A stretch of DNA of 64,000 bases from Collybia mongolica (Eukaryota; Basidiomycota; Agaricomycetes; Agaricales; Clitocybaceae). Shown here piece by piece: positions 12,937-24,250 of the stretch (position 1 is its first letter; each line of letters starts with the position of its first letter). The translations under genes and the position numbers were made by a program. A model generated the notes under the pieces. That model was not told the origin of the DNA. It made no database searches and saw only the letters and a program-made list of their open reading frames with translations. The DNA lies in assembly GCA_013420905.1 (NCBI GenBank), contig JAAXNY010000001.1, positions 2,170,001 to 2,234,000 of the forward strand, read 5' to 3'.

Positions 12937-14445
12937 GTTACTGGAACTAGTGGAAAAATAGTGTTCAGTTTAGTCAAATAAATATGGATAGAGGACCTAC
13001 CCCCGCTATTGAAGGAGGATTTTGTGGAGTATTGGTGGTGCTGGACTTGAGTCACTTCTTATATAGAGCGCTGAATATGAAGCTATACATCTATGAGTCC
13101 ATGTGAACAAGTATAAAGTACGTAATGGAAAAGGGCGGACGGGGCAAGAGTAGATTCTCGTTCGATAGAATGTAGGGATACCGAGAATGCCGTTCGCGTT
13201 TCATTACCCGTAGCCGGGCGCTAGATCCTCTCGTATATCTGGCCCCATATATCTTCAGCGTTTTTGGCCTGGAATTTATGTCCAAAACCAGAGGGGATAG
13301 AAAAATAACATTGTAAACCCAGAAAGGTGATTTACTCAGGCGGATGATCGAGGAGTTGAGCATTTGCTGCTTGACAGCTGAGTGCAAAACGATAGGCCCT
13401 TCCTCGCAGCATTTGTTTATACACGAACTGATAGCCGCCCAAAGAAGTTGATTTTGCCTTGCTGCTCCTTCCCCAAAAATCGCTATTACTGATTTCGTAG
13501 GAGCTACGTTGCTGCCGTGATCCTATCGCGGAGTGGCGTGTAAACAAGGCCTTCGGAGAAGGGCCTATTGGAGTCTGTAGTCAACTGAAAATGAAGAATC
13601 CGAGAGTACTAAGTAGTACTCAACTCGTAAAAGAATCCATCGGGTGACCTTAAATTATCAACAATAGGCTGGAGAATTTCCAAAAACTGATGTGGTTCTG
13701 TTAGCCATGACGGGTATATTCCCCAGATTTGAAGCTTGAATCTCAAAGTCCCGGCTAGAGAAACATGGAATATCTGGGGCCTTGGTCATTCATTTTTGGC
13801 CCATAACCCGTCACGTGACGTTGGGTGGAAAAAAGGACAACGGGACCAATTTGGGACTCAGAGCCACCGCGTTGAGCGGTCGGACGTTATATTGACTACA
13901 TTGATAGATGTTGATCAACGGACTACTGTTGAAGGGGATGATCAGGATTGTCGCCTACTATTGCGTTCAAAAAGTCACACGCGGTGGTGTTTATTAATAA
14001 TAATACAGATACTACAAAATTTAGTGGCACTACTACCCGGTTGAAGCGGTATCACCTCCCATTTATGATGAAGGCCCTAGGTTAGCCGTTCGTTTTTTTC
14101 AGTCTCGTGGTCTTTGAAGATGGCGCCGCGATGCAGTTGCGCATGATACTGTCACTATGGCCTGTGCGATGAACACGGAGCTTCCATTACGTTCGATGCA
14201 TAGTACCACCTATGACTGGATTTCACATAGCCCACGGCTACACGGTTCTTCCTTACCTTCATAATCGCATTGTGTCGTCTCAAAGAAAACTGTCCGCTAA
14301 GAGTTGTTAACAGCGTGCTGCATCTGTTGATAACTCCATTGGCGATAGCTCACACGCACCTACAAAGTTCCGACCAAATTCTTGTTCAGTCCTTGCTTCA
14401 AAAGCTTTTTTTTTTCCTCCAGGACTACGTAGTGGGGATTATACT
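12937..14445. other. Bidirectional intergenic region between NRPS and transporter
   Basis: About 1.5 kb separate two divergent genes, so both promoters must lie here. The short open frames inside look random. I see no repeat or recognisable protein. Shared regulation of the two genes through this region is likely but is inferred from layout only. Confidence 0.5.
13059..13066 (-). promoter_or_regulatory. TATA-box candidate of the NRPS gene
   Basis: CTATATAA reads on the - strand about 120 bases before the NRPS start codon. Downstream, GTAGGT...CTAG just before the ATG could be a 5'-UTR intron. The position is right for a core promoter, but no transcript evidence is available. Confidence 0.4.
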
Positions 14446-16351
14446 ATGGGTGAACCAGCGGAGAACATAGGAACTCGCACCTCGGCATCAAATGCCTTGG
14501 TCGAAAAGTCAACCGAGAATCCGACTAACCCCATGGCAATCACTACCCTCCCACCTATCGATGGTGTGAGTGCATGCGTCCCCAGCGACCGTCCTTCCTC
14601 GCGCGGTCTAAAGGCTTCTCACAGGGTTTCAAAGCGTGGACCTTCTGTTTTTCAGCATGTATGCTCGAGACCCTGATATTTGGTTGGAATGATACGATAG
14701 GCACGTTTCAAGGTAACTGGAACTTCACCACAACCGAGTTTCTAGGATCCAATTGTCCTCTCGCTAGCATACTACGTGTCGCACGCGCCATATAATCAAT
14801 CTTCCACGGCAGCGGCGTCCGCGATCGGTACAACATCTCAAGCGATCCAGTATATCGAGGCTGCTATTCTCGTATGGGGTGAGAGCGTTCCCCATGGTAA
14901 GGAAACGTTCATCGAAATAAACACACTTCATTGTAGTTTTCCAACGGTACCCGCGGTTGGTCAAGCCTGCTATGTGGGGGGGCTTGATTGTCTGCACTGG
15001 CACGCTCCTTGCATCCAGTTTTACGAACAGAGTATGGCATTTGATACTAACCCAAGGCGTGTTCTATGGTCTTGCGGCAGGGCCACTTATCACTCCAGTC
15101 TATTTGTGGCTTCCTGAGTGGTTCGTTGCTAAACGGGGCCTTGCTGGGGGCATCATATTCGGTTTCTCGGGCGTCGGCGGGCGAGTTTTACTCTCTCAGA
15201 AAACTTGGCTTGTAATGCATCCTAAAAGAGTCTTTGTTTAAACAGATTCGTTATGCCTCTGATCATAGGCCTTGCTTTGGATCGTTATGGAATGAACTGG
15301 ACCCTGCGGTGAGTATTTTTTGTTACACATATACCCTATTTGTGACTGACCACTCAACAGTATCTGGGCTATTGTATTCGCAGTCTGTGCCGGACTGGCT
15401 GTTTTTGGAACCCGCCCCCGAAATCCGATTCAACAGTCATCCCCCAATCCCTCAAACGATGAATCCCCTCCCCCCTTCCTGGAGAGAAAGTACATCATTC
15501 GAATCCTACGCAGCCCCTTGATGATCCTCATGGTACGTAAGGCACCAGCTCCAAATACAAATACTCTAATACATCATAACAGTGCGCAGCCACATTCTTC
15601 CAATCCATAGGGTATTTTCCAGTCAGTTATTACGTCTCAACATACTCCCTGTACATCCCCGGATCATCCATAGTAGACTCCACCATCACACTGGGGCTAC
15701 TGAACATATCTTCGGCAGTCACTTATGCGGGCTTCGGGAAAATCTGCGATCTCTATCCCTATCCTCACGTCATTCTGTGGAGCAGCCTCGCCGCAACCCT
15801 TGCCGCAGCTCTCCTTTGGGGATTTGCTTCTAAAGTTTCTATTTTGTTCGTGTTCGCAACGATTTATGGAGGTGCCGTATGTCGTGCTCAGCGTCCCATG
15901 CATATTTTTGAGGAATAATGACTGACAATTCTCCAAAGAGTAATGGATTCCCAGGTGTCTGGGCTGCCGCGGCAACAGAAATCGGAGGTGCGTACATACA
16001 CATAGGGCATTTTATACCTTGTCTCAAAAAAAGTGGGTTGATAGAGTCAACGGACAAAGGCACAAGTCTGGCCTTTGGGTTCTTGAGTTTTGCAAAGGGT
16101 ATTGCTGTTGTTATTGGTCCTCTCATTGCAGACGCTCTACACGGAAAAGACGTCCGTACGCTGCAAAAGTATGGCAGTTTCGGATTCACCAACGTCATAA
16201 TATACGTCGGTTAGTCAAATATGCACTTTCCCCGTCCTACCTAACTGATGATGTGCTGAATACAGCATGCATGTCGGCAGCAACGGGTCTGACAGCAATT
16301 CCTTTATTATCTTTGTCCCACGCAAATAGGAATAGGACTCATAGCCAATGA
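14446..16351 (+). CDS. MFS permease, monocarboxylate-transporter-like
   Basis: Ten exons (14446-14565, 14625-14712, 14768-14878, 14937-15180, 15246-15308, 15361-15532, 15583-15876, 15939-15987, 16045-16209, 16266-16351) give 463 residues in one frame. The N-terminus carries the fungal MCT signature (PPIDGGFKAWTFCFSACMLE) after a ~38-residue hydrophilic lead. Further family-like segments are GLAAGPLITPVYLWLPEWF, KRGLAGGIIFGFSGVGG and the late GTSLAFGFLSFAKGIAVVIG. The length matches the family (about 430-500 residues, 12 helices) and it should reside in the plasma membrane. The intron at 15181-15245 needs a GC donor. Lying divergent to the NRPS, it is a candidate exporter or precursor importer; direction and cargo are unknown. 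Confidence 0.85.
15181..15245 (+). other. Predicted GC-AG intron in the MFS gene
   Basis: The exon must end GGC GG and resume with A TTC GTT ATG to keep the transporter frame (GVGG/FVMPLIIGLALDRYG). The bases after GGCGG are GCGAGT, a GC donor. The nearest GT (after GCGA) breaks the frame. Confidence 0.6.
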
Positions 16352-17037
16352 TGCAGTATGGCAACGTTCTAGATACTCCATGAGGGGAGCGGGTAGAAAT
16401 AGATTGTCCGAAGGGGACATCCGCTAAATTCATGATTCACGGTACCTATAACTTGAATACGGGGTATCTTCAGTTCAATGAATCAATTATGATCAAGTAG
16501 ACGGAGATATGCGGGCATCGATTCCGCGCCCAGCAGATGGTGATATATGAGGAAAACATACCTTCACCAATCAGGAGATCAGGGAGTTTAGACGCTGCCT
16601 GCATCATCGGGTAGCGAGCCATGGGTTTCTCGGTGAGCTAGGGTCCGCTGGAGCACGCTGCAGAGGCTCGGCCACGGCCCACGGTGACATTTTACCGAAA
16701 AATACCCTCCTGGAACACGTTGGCCGGTATACTGTCAGGGAGGGAAGTATCTTTTCCCTCAGTTGAGGTTCGACAGAAGGGGGTACATACCTAAAAAATA
16801 CTGAGCAAAACGCGTTATGCATCGCGATCGTACATGTCAGTTTTTGATGCGCTCACTGTCCTCAAGATTCTTCGGAAGTGGTCCACTCTTCTCTTACCTC
16901 CTGAAAACTTCCAAAGCAAGGTCCTTTTCCTTCGGCCGGATCCCAGCGACCTTGAGTTGTTCCGAAAATTGACGATACAATAATTTAAACTGATGTTCCC
17001 AGAGCGTTATTAGCCGTTTACATTTTTCTCCTTACCA
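16352..17037. other. Intergenic, convergent 3' ends
   Basis: The MFS gene ends from the left and the AlkB-like gene ends from the right, so this holds two 3' UTRs. The short frames present do not resemble proteins. Nothing else was seen. Confidence 0.5.
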
Positions 17038-18183
17038 TCATTCCTTCTGCGGAAAATGCAGTACATCAAAGCCATTACCATAGCTCCCATCCCAATCAAA
17101 GTCACTCCTCTGATTCTCCTCCCCAAACGCCCTGATCAACGCCTCCACCGCCGATCCATGGCCGACTTTCCTAGCCGCTTCCCTCGTCTTCCCCGTTGCG
17201 CCTTGGCCCCAAATCCACGCCTCGTCCGGGCTCAAGAACGTGCCAATATGGCGGAACGTCAAGCTGATGCGCTCGCAGTCCTGGTACTGTTCCTCTGCAG
17301 CCTTCAGCCGTAGGGGCCGGTTATCGCGGTTGATCCCGTGCAGCCACTTCGCGTTGGTCTCAGGCCCCAAGACAAACATCGAATTGTGGGGTAGGGGGAT
17401 TCGCTGCGACGGCCGAACGGGTGGGGGCTGTGGTCCATCCTCCGTAACTGACATGGTGACACTTCGGTCCCTCTTCATTCGCAGGGTCATTACGCGCTGC
17501 GCCCCCAAGCTGAGGTTGACGATGTTGGAGCCTCGGACGACGTCAATAGTTTTATCGGAGTGCTCGGAAATGTAGTCTTTGCCTGTGCGGTAGTATTGGA
17601 TAAGCACATGATTAACGGGGTGGTTGAGAACCTGAGGGGGAACTGGTTAAACTGAACTAGTATGATATAATTAAGCAATAATGAATAGCGACGTGCCGTT
17701 TGAACGTGATCCCGGATCACAGCAACTGTGGGCGAGAAGGTGGACAAGGGGGGAGACTCATCCGCTGGGTGTCGGTAAACTGGGAAGCTACGAGACCATA
17801 ATCCGCGAATGGCACGACGACGAAAGGACATACATACCTGCCATCGGCGCCCACCTCGCCTTCCACAGCGACTAATCGCGGAACCTCCCCGCCTTCCTTA
17901 ATGGTTAGCCTCTTCTCTACGAAACCAATACAACAGTACCTCGATGATACATCGTGACCCATTTCACCTCCGTCTTCATTCTCTCAAACGCCACATTGGC
18001 CAACTCGTCGGGTAAGATTCCAGTAACGAGGTACGAGTCGCCTGTGCCCAAAACATCACCTACACCCAGGATTGGACCATTTTCTTGAGCCTTTGGGCGT
18101 GGGGTGATCCCTCGTCGCGTTGCGCGTCCCTGAAACGCCTGGGGTATTTTATGATGGTTGACAGTTGTCCAAGTATCATCCAT
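17038..18183 (-). CDS. AlkB-like 2-oxoglutarate/Fe(II)-dependent dioxygenase
   Basis: Exons 18183-17940, 17892-17838, 17787-17693 and 17642-17038 total 999 bases, 332 residues. The iron-binding HxD lies in YISEHSDKTIDVVRG, followed by a core strand (GSNIVNLSLGAQRVMTLR). The distal half has KWLHGINRD and RISLTFRHIGTFL, which fit the second His and the 2-oxoglutarate-binding Arg of the AlkB fold. Family members use 2-oxoglutarate and O2 to hydroxylate or demethylate nucleic acid bases, proteins or small molecules; the substrate here is unknown. As a near neighbour of an NRPS it could be a tailoring oxygenase, but a housekeeping repair or RNA-demethylase role is equally possible. The third intron uses donor C|GTCGCT, which keeps the frame. 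Confidence 0.8.
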
Positions 18184-18581
18184 TGTGGCAGTTGTCTTTG
18201 GGGTCAGATTTCAGGGATTGGTGAATGTATGTATTATTTTAAATGCCTGTAAAACGTGAGTCACCCCGATAGTTAGGTATGACTCGATAACTGGTCGTAT
18301 TTGACGGGCCTGTGAGTATTAGAGTGAAGAACTTAAGCGTCCCGTAACAGAGGTCACATGACTAGGTAAACATAACAGACGCGCTGAATCTATTTTGAGG
18401 ATAGAAAGCAAATAGAAAGTTATTGTGTCGTCCTTAACGTCAAGAGACCTTTTTTGACTACGATATAATTACACTACTGAGGTTTTTTGAGACTATAAAC
18501 ACAAATTGGAGTTAATGGACGGCCAGTAAAGTCTATCTAGGGGGGAAGCGAATAAAGATAATAACAACGAACGGGATCTGA
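18184..18581. other. Short intergenic gap
   Basis: AT-rich spacer holding the AlkB-like gene promoter and the 3' end of the EOS1-like gene. No feature was seen. Confidence 0.4.
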
Positions 18582-20115
18582 TCAACATCCTGAAAACTCT
18601 CTTCTCAACTGCTCTGCCCAAGCCATTATAAAATAGACGATACCAGCAGGAAGCACACACTTCACACCAACCTCCTTCCAGTCCCACCTCCTCCCACCCC
18701 ATTTCCCTCCACCCCACCTCTTCCAATACCCTGGCCGCTCTTCCTCCGCCCCCGCAGCAAGCCTGCTCAGGTGCACCTGCGATCCGCCTCCACTCACAGT
18801 CCCATCGCCTGTGTCCCTGGTTTCCCACCACAAGTTGCTCGTCACCCATATCTGCACACCACGGCTGATGCACGTCGTCGTCCCGATGACGGCCCACACA
18901 ATCACAGGGCGCTTCTCATGTTCGAGGATCGAGCATGTCAATTGTGTCGCAGGCCAGCATATTCCCTGCAGTGCTAGCAGGCGAATAAGTGTCGGGAGGG
19001 GCGGGTAGTAAAGGCGCCATCGCATGAGGAGGCCCGTCGTCATGTAGAGGCACTGGAAGCCTGTCAGTATCGCCTGTAAGTTCAGCATGATTAGCGTAAG
19101 GATATCATTGAGTGAGTAACTACTTGCCCAGATGGCAGAAATAGCAAAATCCACGCGTTGGGGAGGCGCTTTTCCAGGCGTTGGGTGGGTCGTTGGCGGG
19201 TTATATATGTGGTATAAATTGTAAAGAGTTCCAAAAATGGCAGGTACAATGGAGAGAAGTCGGGAAAATTCAAAGAGGAGGGGAGTCAGTCGTTGCTGGA
19301 GCGTGTTGGGGGGTACGAGTGGGCCTGAGGAGGGGACGATGCGGGAAGTTGGGAGGTGGCGCGGCTACAAAAGGAGATCGTCAGAAAAGGATCAAAAAAG
19401 ACACAATTCGAAGGGGCAAAAAGACACCGGCTAGAAGGAAGAAGCAACTCACAGGTTCGTCAACCTCAGTCTCCGTCTCTCCTGCACAAAGCTGTCCGGG
19501 AGTGGTGCATATCGTCTTTGCCCTATCGCGGCCCCGCGACGGCGCGTGTCCCGAAGCTCCCCCAAAAATACGTGCTCGCAGGCCGCTCGACTTCTGCGGG
19601 CCCCCACGCGAGCCGGGCCACGTCGTGTAGATCAATTCGTCATTGTCCCAGTCGTCATCACTTTCGCTACCGTGCATCAACCCTGCTGCAACAGGGGGTG
19701 AAGGCTGGGAATAGAGGAGAGACGTAGAACTCGGTTTTCTTGCGAGAAAAGCCACCTCGGTAGGGCGTGGGGTGTATGCCGGCGGGGGTGTTGAGTCGGC
19801 CGGAATAAGTTTTGGTAGGATGAATGCGCGGAAATCGTTGGTGGAAGAGCGCGTCCGCGTCTTGCGCTTTGTGGGTGACGAACGTCCGGAATTTGTACCG
19901 TATTTTGAATGCCGTTTAGGCGGGGGTGGTGGATACGAAGAGTCGTCCAATGCGAAGTCTTTAGTAGCTAGATACAGCTTGCCGGTTATGTGAGTATAGT
20001 TGACGCTGGTCAACAAATTAGGCTCCTGGGGGTGGGTTGAACTTGGCGACGTTCTTCGTGGCACATGGGCACCTATTGTTGAAGCTCTTGTGCGGCCTTT
20101 GCTAGGAGGAAGCAT
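18582..20115 (-). CDS. EOS1-like N-glycosylation-associated membrane protein
   Basis: Exons 20115-19453, 19364-19128 and 19073-18582 total 1,392 bases, 463 residues. Residues 1-220 are hydrophilic and Ser/Pro-rich (YPPPPPKRHSKYG, acidic GSESDDDWDNDE). The membrane part begins with FEFSRLLSIVPAIFGTLYN. It continues through ISAIW/AILTGFQCLYMTTGLLMRW, LIRLLALQGICWPATQL and RPVIVWAVIGTTTCISRG. This helix order and the short loop QIWVTSNLW resemble fungal EOS1 proteins of the endoplasmic reticulum, implicated in N-glycosylation and oxidative-stress tolerance. That assignment is from memory of the family. The second intron is 54 bases, in frame, and has a GCAAGT donor. A Trp/Gly-rich C-terminal stretch (RWGGGKWGGRRWDW) is unusual. 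Confidence 0.6.
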
Positions 20116-20932
20116 TATTCGAGAATAGAAAGGGAAACAGGATGGAATATAGGACTTTGAAGCTCCACATACCGTCCGTCCTAAATGTTTGGCTTATCGA
20201 TGGATAACCCAACGGGGACCTGTCCAGATTATACCCTGGATTGATTCAGTGCGAATAACGCAGTTGAACCTGGAATTTCCAAGGAGCAAAGTAAAGAAAG
20301 GAATACACCACGCGTGGTGAGTAGATAAGTGGGTTCGGCATTTTTTCTAATATTTTTCTCACAGCTTATTTATGCCCCTATCCCTCCACCCCTGTGATGA
20401 TTGGGCCAAAGTTTGACTGAGGGGGCTCAGATGTGACGCTGACCCAACATCGGAGCAACTCAGATCGCAGATTCAGGAGACACAATTTACAAAGCACATC
20501 GAACACCGCACAAGGTAAATGCTAGACAGTATTGGTTTTAGATCTTGATTAAGGCTGTTGACATAGCTCAGTCGGCTTGCAGCGGAAAATCCAAACAGAA
20601 ATAATAAAATAGATATGCTATTATCCGTTATCTCCAGAACACGTCAGCCGACTTCAGAGATATAAAAGCGGTGTCAAGGGATGCGTATAAGACAAGCTTA
20701 TCACCATCACGAGAATCCGAGTTCACGGCCAATGTCGAGATCAAAATGTTTTCTGTTGGACTGAGCTTGTTATTCTCCAGCACGGGGTAGATATATCGCA
20801 TATTCCACCCCTGTGATGACAATCGGCGAACACGCGATCTATTGCGGAATTCTTATGACTTCTTACAATTCATCTCGTGATGGCTGGGTGCAGTAACTCT
20901 GTAAATTTGAGACAACCCATAAGACAATACAT
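20116..20932. other. Intergenic
   Basis: Promoter side of the EOS1-like gene (T-rich tract near 20341-20360) and 3' flank of nitrilase 1. No family-like frame was seen. Confidence 0.4.
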
Positions 20933-22170
20933 TCACGTCTGATTTACGTTGAGTTCGAAAACTGGATGAATAGGTCTTAGGTCAAGCCTTTTCTGACGAC
21001 GGAGGACAAACTCACCATCGGGTCGCGCGTAATGTCCGACGACATCTAAATCAAACTTCCCTCGGATACAGTCATCGAGGTCCAGTTCCGCCGTGAGGAC
21101 ACCTTCACCATGCAATAAAGGTCCTGCGAGTACAGTTCCTAGAGGGCTAACAATAACACTCCCTCCCGCAATCATGATATTGTCAGGGTCACGATTGTTA
21201 GCGTCAGCAACCGCGTGATCTGCAGGATAATCCTTCTCCTGGGCAAACTGGCATGCAGAAAGAACAAAACAGCGTCCTTCGAGGGCGATGTGGATCATAC
21301 TATGTTGCCAGTTAGGTCGGGAGTCAACGGTCGGGGCACAGTATATCTGAGTGCCCTGCGAGTAGTAAAACGTTCGCACTGAAAATAAGTTCGAAGGACG
21401 ATGACAGAGTTAATTCGGCTTGACTCACACAACGGCATGTAGTTCTCCCTTCAACAAGATCAATACACGAAGCTCAAGCAACACAAAAAGTACGCTTACC
21501 AGCAGATCGTAGCCGACATTTTGGCTTTCACACCTCGAGTATCGTCGTTTGTTGCCCTAAAATTCCCTTCAAAAACGGGAAGCGTAGATCCATTTCCCTG
21601 GGATAAAAGATAATCAGCCCGAGAATGCAATGCTAAGAGACAATAAAGAATCAACCTGGCCCCAGATCACCCTCTCCAGCGCGGTCGGTTGGAGCTTGCG
21701 ATGTTTCGCCACGTATCCTTGTTCAGGATCGACAAACACAGCCGTACAGTAGAGAGTCCCGCCGTCGCGTTCTATAATTCCAACCACGAGAAACACCCCG
21801 GTCTCTTTACTGATCTCCTCGATACGCGATAGAGCAGGAGATGGTATTCCAATCGCTGCATTATAATAGCGTAGGAATTCATCTCGCCCAGGGAGGGAGC
21901 GTTCCCCGACTGCGGTACCAAAGGTGGACATCTTGGGGTAGCCCCCAATGCTGGAGAAGGCGTCGTGTCATCATTGACGTCGATAAAAGTATGCTGGAGG
22001 TTGACATACAAGGCTTCGGGGAAAACAGCGAGTTGAGCGTCATCCCTGTCTTTAGCCAAGCGAGTGAGGCGATCGAGCTTATTCAGGGTATCCTCCAAAG
22101 AATACGCGGCGGCACATGTCTGAATCACAGAAGCCCGGATTGTGTTCTTGTGAGGAGCACTTGGGCTCAT
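20933..22170 (-). CDS. Nitrilase-family carbon-nitrogen hydrolase, copy 1
   Basis: Joined through five GT-AG introns, the protein carries the Glu-Lys-Cys triad of the superfamily. Glu is in FPEAF/IGGYPK (an intron splits the Phe codon), Lys in VAKHRKLQPT, and Cys in KMSATICWENYMPLLR. The C-terminal half runs RTFYYSQGTQIYCAPT, MIHIALEGRCFVLSACQF, GGSVIVSPLG and ends VVGHYARPD/VFELNVNQT. Members hydrolyse nitriles to acids plus ammonia, or to amides. ERVIWGQGNGSTL fits true nitrilases rather than omega-amidases. It is cytosolic, with no signal peptide. It is head to head with a close paralogue sharing the same intron positions. Roles in cyanide or plant-nitrile detoxification or in a pathway of the neighbouring cluster are guesses. 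Confidence 0.88.
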
Positions 22171-24250
22171 AGTCGGGAGTGTGGGGTGTAGTTACGTTGC
22201 GGTTGCGCTTGAAAGACTTGAATAATCACGGAACTTCGTTCCGCCTGCTTCACACGGTAATTCTGGATTTGTCATGGGAGGACAGTATACACGTGATGGG
22301 ATATTCGAAGTCGTTTTGCACAAGACTTGAACGTGAGGATGCCGGATAGGTTTCGATGTCCTTGAAAGTGTGCTTCGTTGTGATTAAGTTTCGGAAAGAG
22401 ACACCAATGAGGGCGGGCAAGACTCACCCCTTCACGGACAGTCATTTGTACTATCAAGGCCTATGCATGACTGAAACAGGAGACAAGATCGTACTGCAGT
22501 GCCTCAGGAACTCTGGATAGGATGAACGTATTATTGACTTCAGTTCAAGGTAATTTTGAGGCAACACACCTTCAAATTCTGGAAATGGCCTAGGCTGTGC
22601 CCACCTGGTTCCTTCAATGGTGATCGCAAACTATTTGGTGAGTGACTACGTGGCTAAGCTGGCTAGGGATCCAACGTTTCATGAATAAGAGCAAACCATC
22701 TTGGATTGATTGGCGTCGGGATTTTACATTGAATAGCTGGGGCCACGATCGTATCGACGATGAGGTTCTAGTTTCAGCTGTCCAAAGTCAAAAAAGCGAC
22801 TATGAAGCTCAGTCGCAGAGCTGTGTGAGCGCCAAGAGGGTCGATGGAGCAAAGCAGTTTGCATATTTCCAGACCTTCCTGCCTTGACACCGTGATCTAG
22901 GTAGCTCGATGTAACGGCTAATTTCGATAAGTTGAGCTGGCAGGTATTTCAGCTGGGCTCGGGGGGTGGCTCATGGTAGAAATCGAAAAAAAAAAAAGTA
23001 AACTTGAGGGCAACGGAAGCAACGCCACAAGTCACGTGCGTTTCAGAGTCCTGCAGTGGCCACTCGGTCGACACTACTAAAAAGGTGATCCCTTGGACTT
23101 TCTCTTGCCAGAATTACTCTCGAGTACGAGCTTTATTACCTGTCGTCCATGCTAATGCTTGAAGAATCTATCGCGCAACCCTACCCCCAGCACACGACCG
23201 CCTTCCCAGACCCAGGCTCGGACTGGCACAATGCGATTTTGAAGGACTTTGCGAGATATGCGAAAGTTTCTTCAGTATCATAACCTCGATGTGAATAAAT
23301 CAACACACGACCTGTATCTCACTGTATTTTGGACGTCAAGGCACAGTTTGCACCACGGGCGACTGGAATCAGTGCAATTTCCTTTCGGGGAGGTCAGTGC
23401 AAAGAGACTATCCAAAAATTCTTGCGCGGCAAATTATATAACGGCTGCATCGATATCTCTTCCGAAATACTTTTCTTAGCAGCTTCAAACTATGGGTTCT
23501 TATGACACACTTCCGAACGGCGGCCCGCTCGGGACCGGTGGATCGTCTGATTCTATCTGCTGTCCGATTTCCAACCAGCACAGAGCTTTCAGGTACTCTA
23601 GCATCAATTATGGTCTTAATGATATTACAGACTTCCTCAAAGATACCCGGAAGTACCTTCATATTTCTCTTGACCTACGAAGTGTAAGGAATTTTTTGTT
23701 GTTTTTGTTGAGAGAGTCAAGGGGTGGACCTGACTCTAGGTATTTTAGATCGATCCACTCTCGGGACTCAGTTCCAAGAAGCACTCAATGACATCAAAGG
23801 AGATGTATTCGACGTGCCTGAAAGTCATAGAAGCAGAATTTATCGTGATGGAGTTTCAGAGTGGACCCCGGAAAAAACATGACGAAACTCGGTCAACGCT
23901 TTCGAGCCCGAGAATTGACACTGCTAATTGTATATAGGCCCCAAATTCATCATCGTTTTCAACAAGGTGGTCCGAAAATGATTCCGCTCCAAACAGCACT
24001 AGGGATGCGTAAGCTGGCAAGGCCTCCTCAAATTATTTTCAGAACTAGGTCAACATCTGCCCGAGTCTAAGCTCGGCGTTGGTACTGTCATATGATTGCA
24101 TGCCGACCAGTCGTCATTGGTGACGTGCATTATCGTTATACTTTTCTGTTGCTCGTCGCACACTTTGGGGTGTATCTATTATAAAACCACCTCGAACTTA
24201 GGTGAGTAAGTATACTTCTTCACATTTCTTTACCGTCAAACACATAAACT
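22171..24250. other. 2.1-kb intergenic region between divergent nitrilase genes
   Basis: Holds both nitrilase promoters; TATTATAAAA lies about 75 bases before the right-hand start (24176-24185). The middle contains several short frames on both strands, one listed separately as a possible gene fragment. A 13-base A-run is at 22988-23000. Confidence 0.45.
23492..23882 (+). pseudogene. Possible fragment of a small membrane protein gene
   Basis: A frame reading ARSGPVDRLILSAV, then TLASIMVLMIL and STFIFLLTYEV, resembles the C-terminal helices of basidiomycete DUF6534-type proteins. A tail frame beginning RSTLGTQFQEALNDI and ending at 23882 could follow after an intron. No complete gene or convincing start is visible. 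It may be a relic between the duplicated nitrilases, or chance. Confidence 0.2.

Noticed and set aside
17642..17694. GC-AG intron in the AlkB-like gene (ACG|GCACGT)
   Set aside because: A canonical GT donor (C|GTCGCT) with acceptor AACCAG keeps the frame and gives LPPQVLNHPVNHV.
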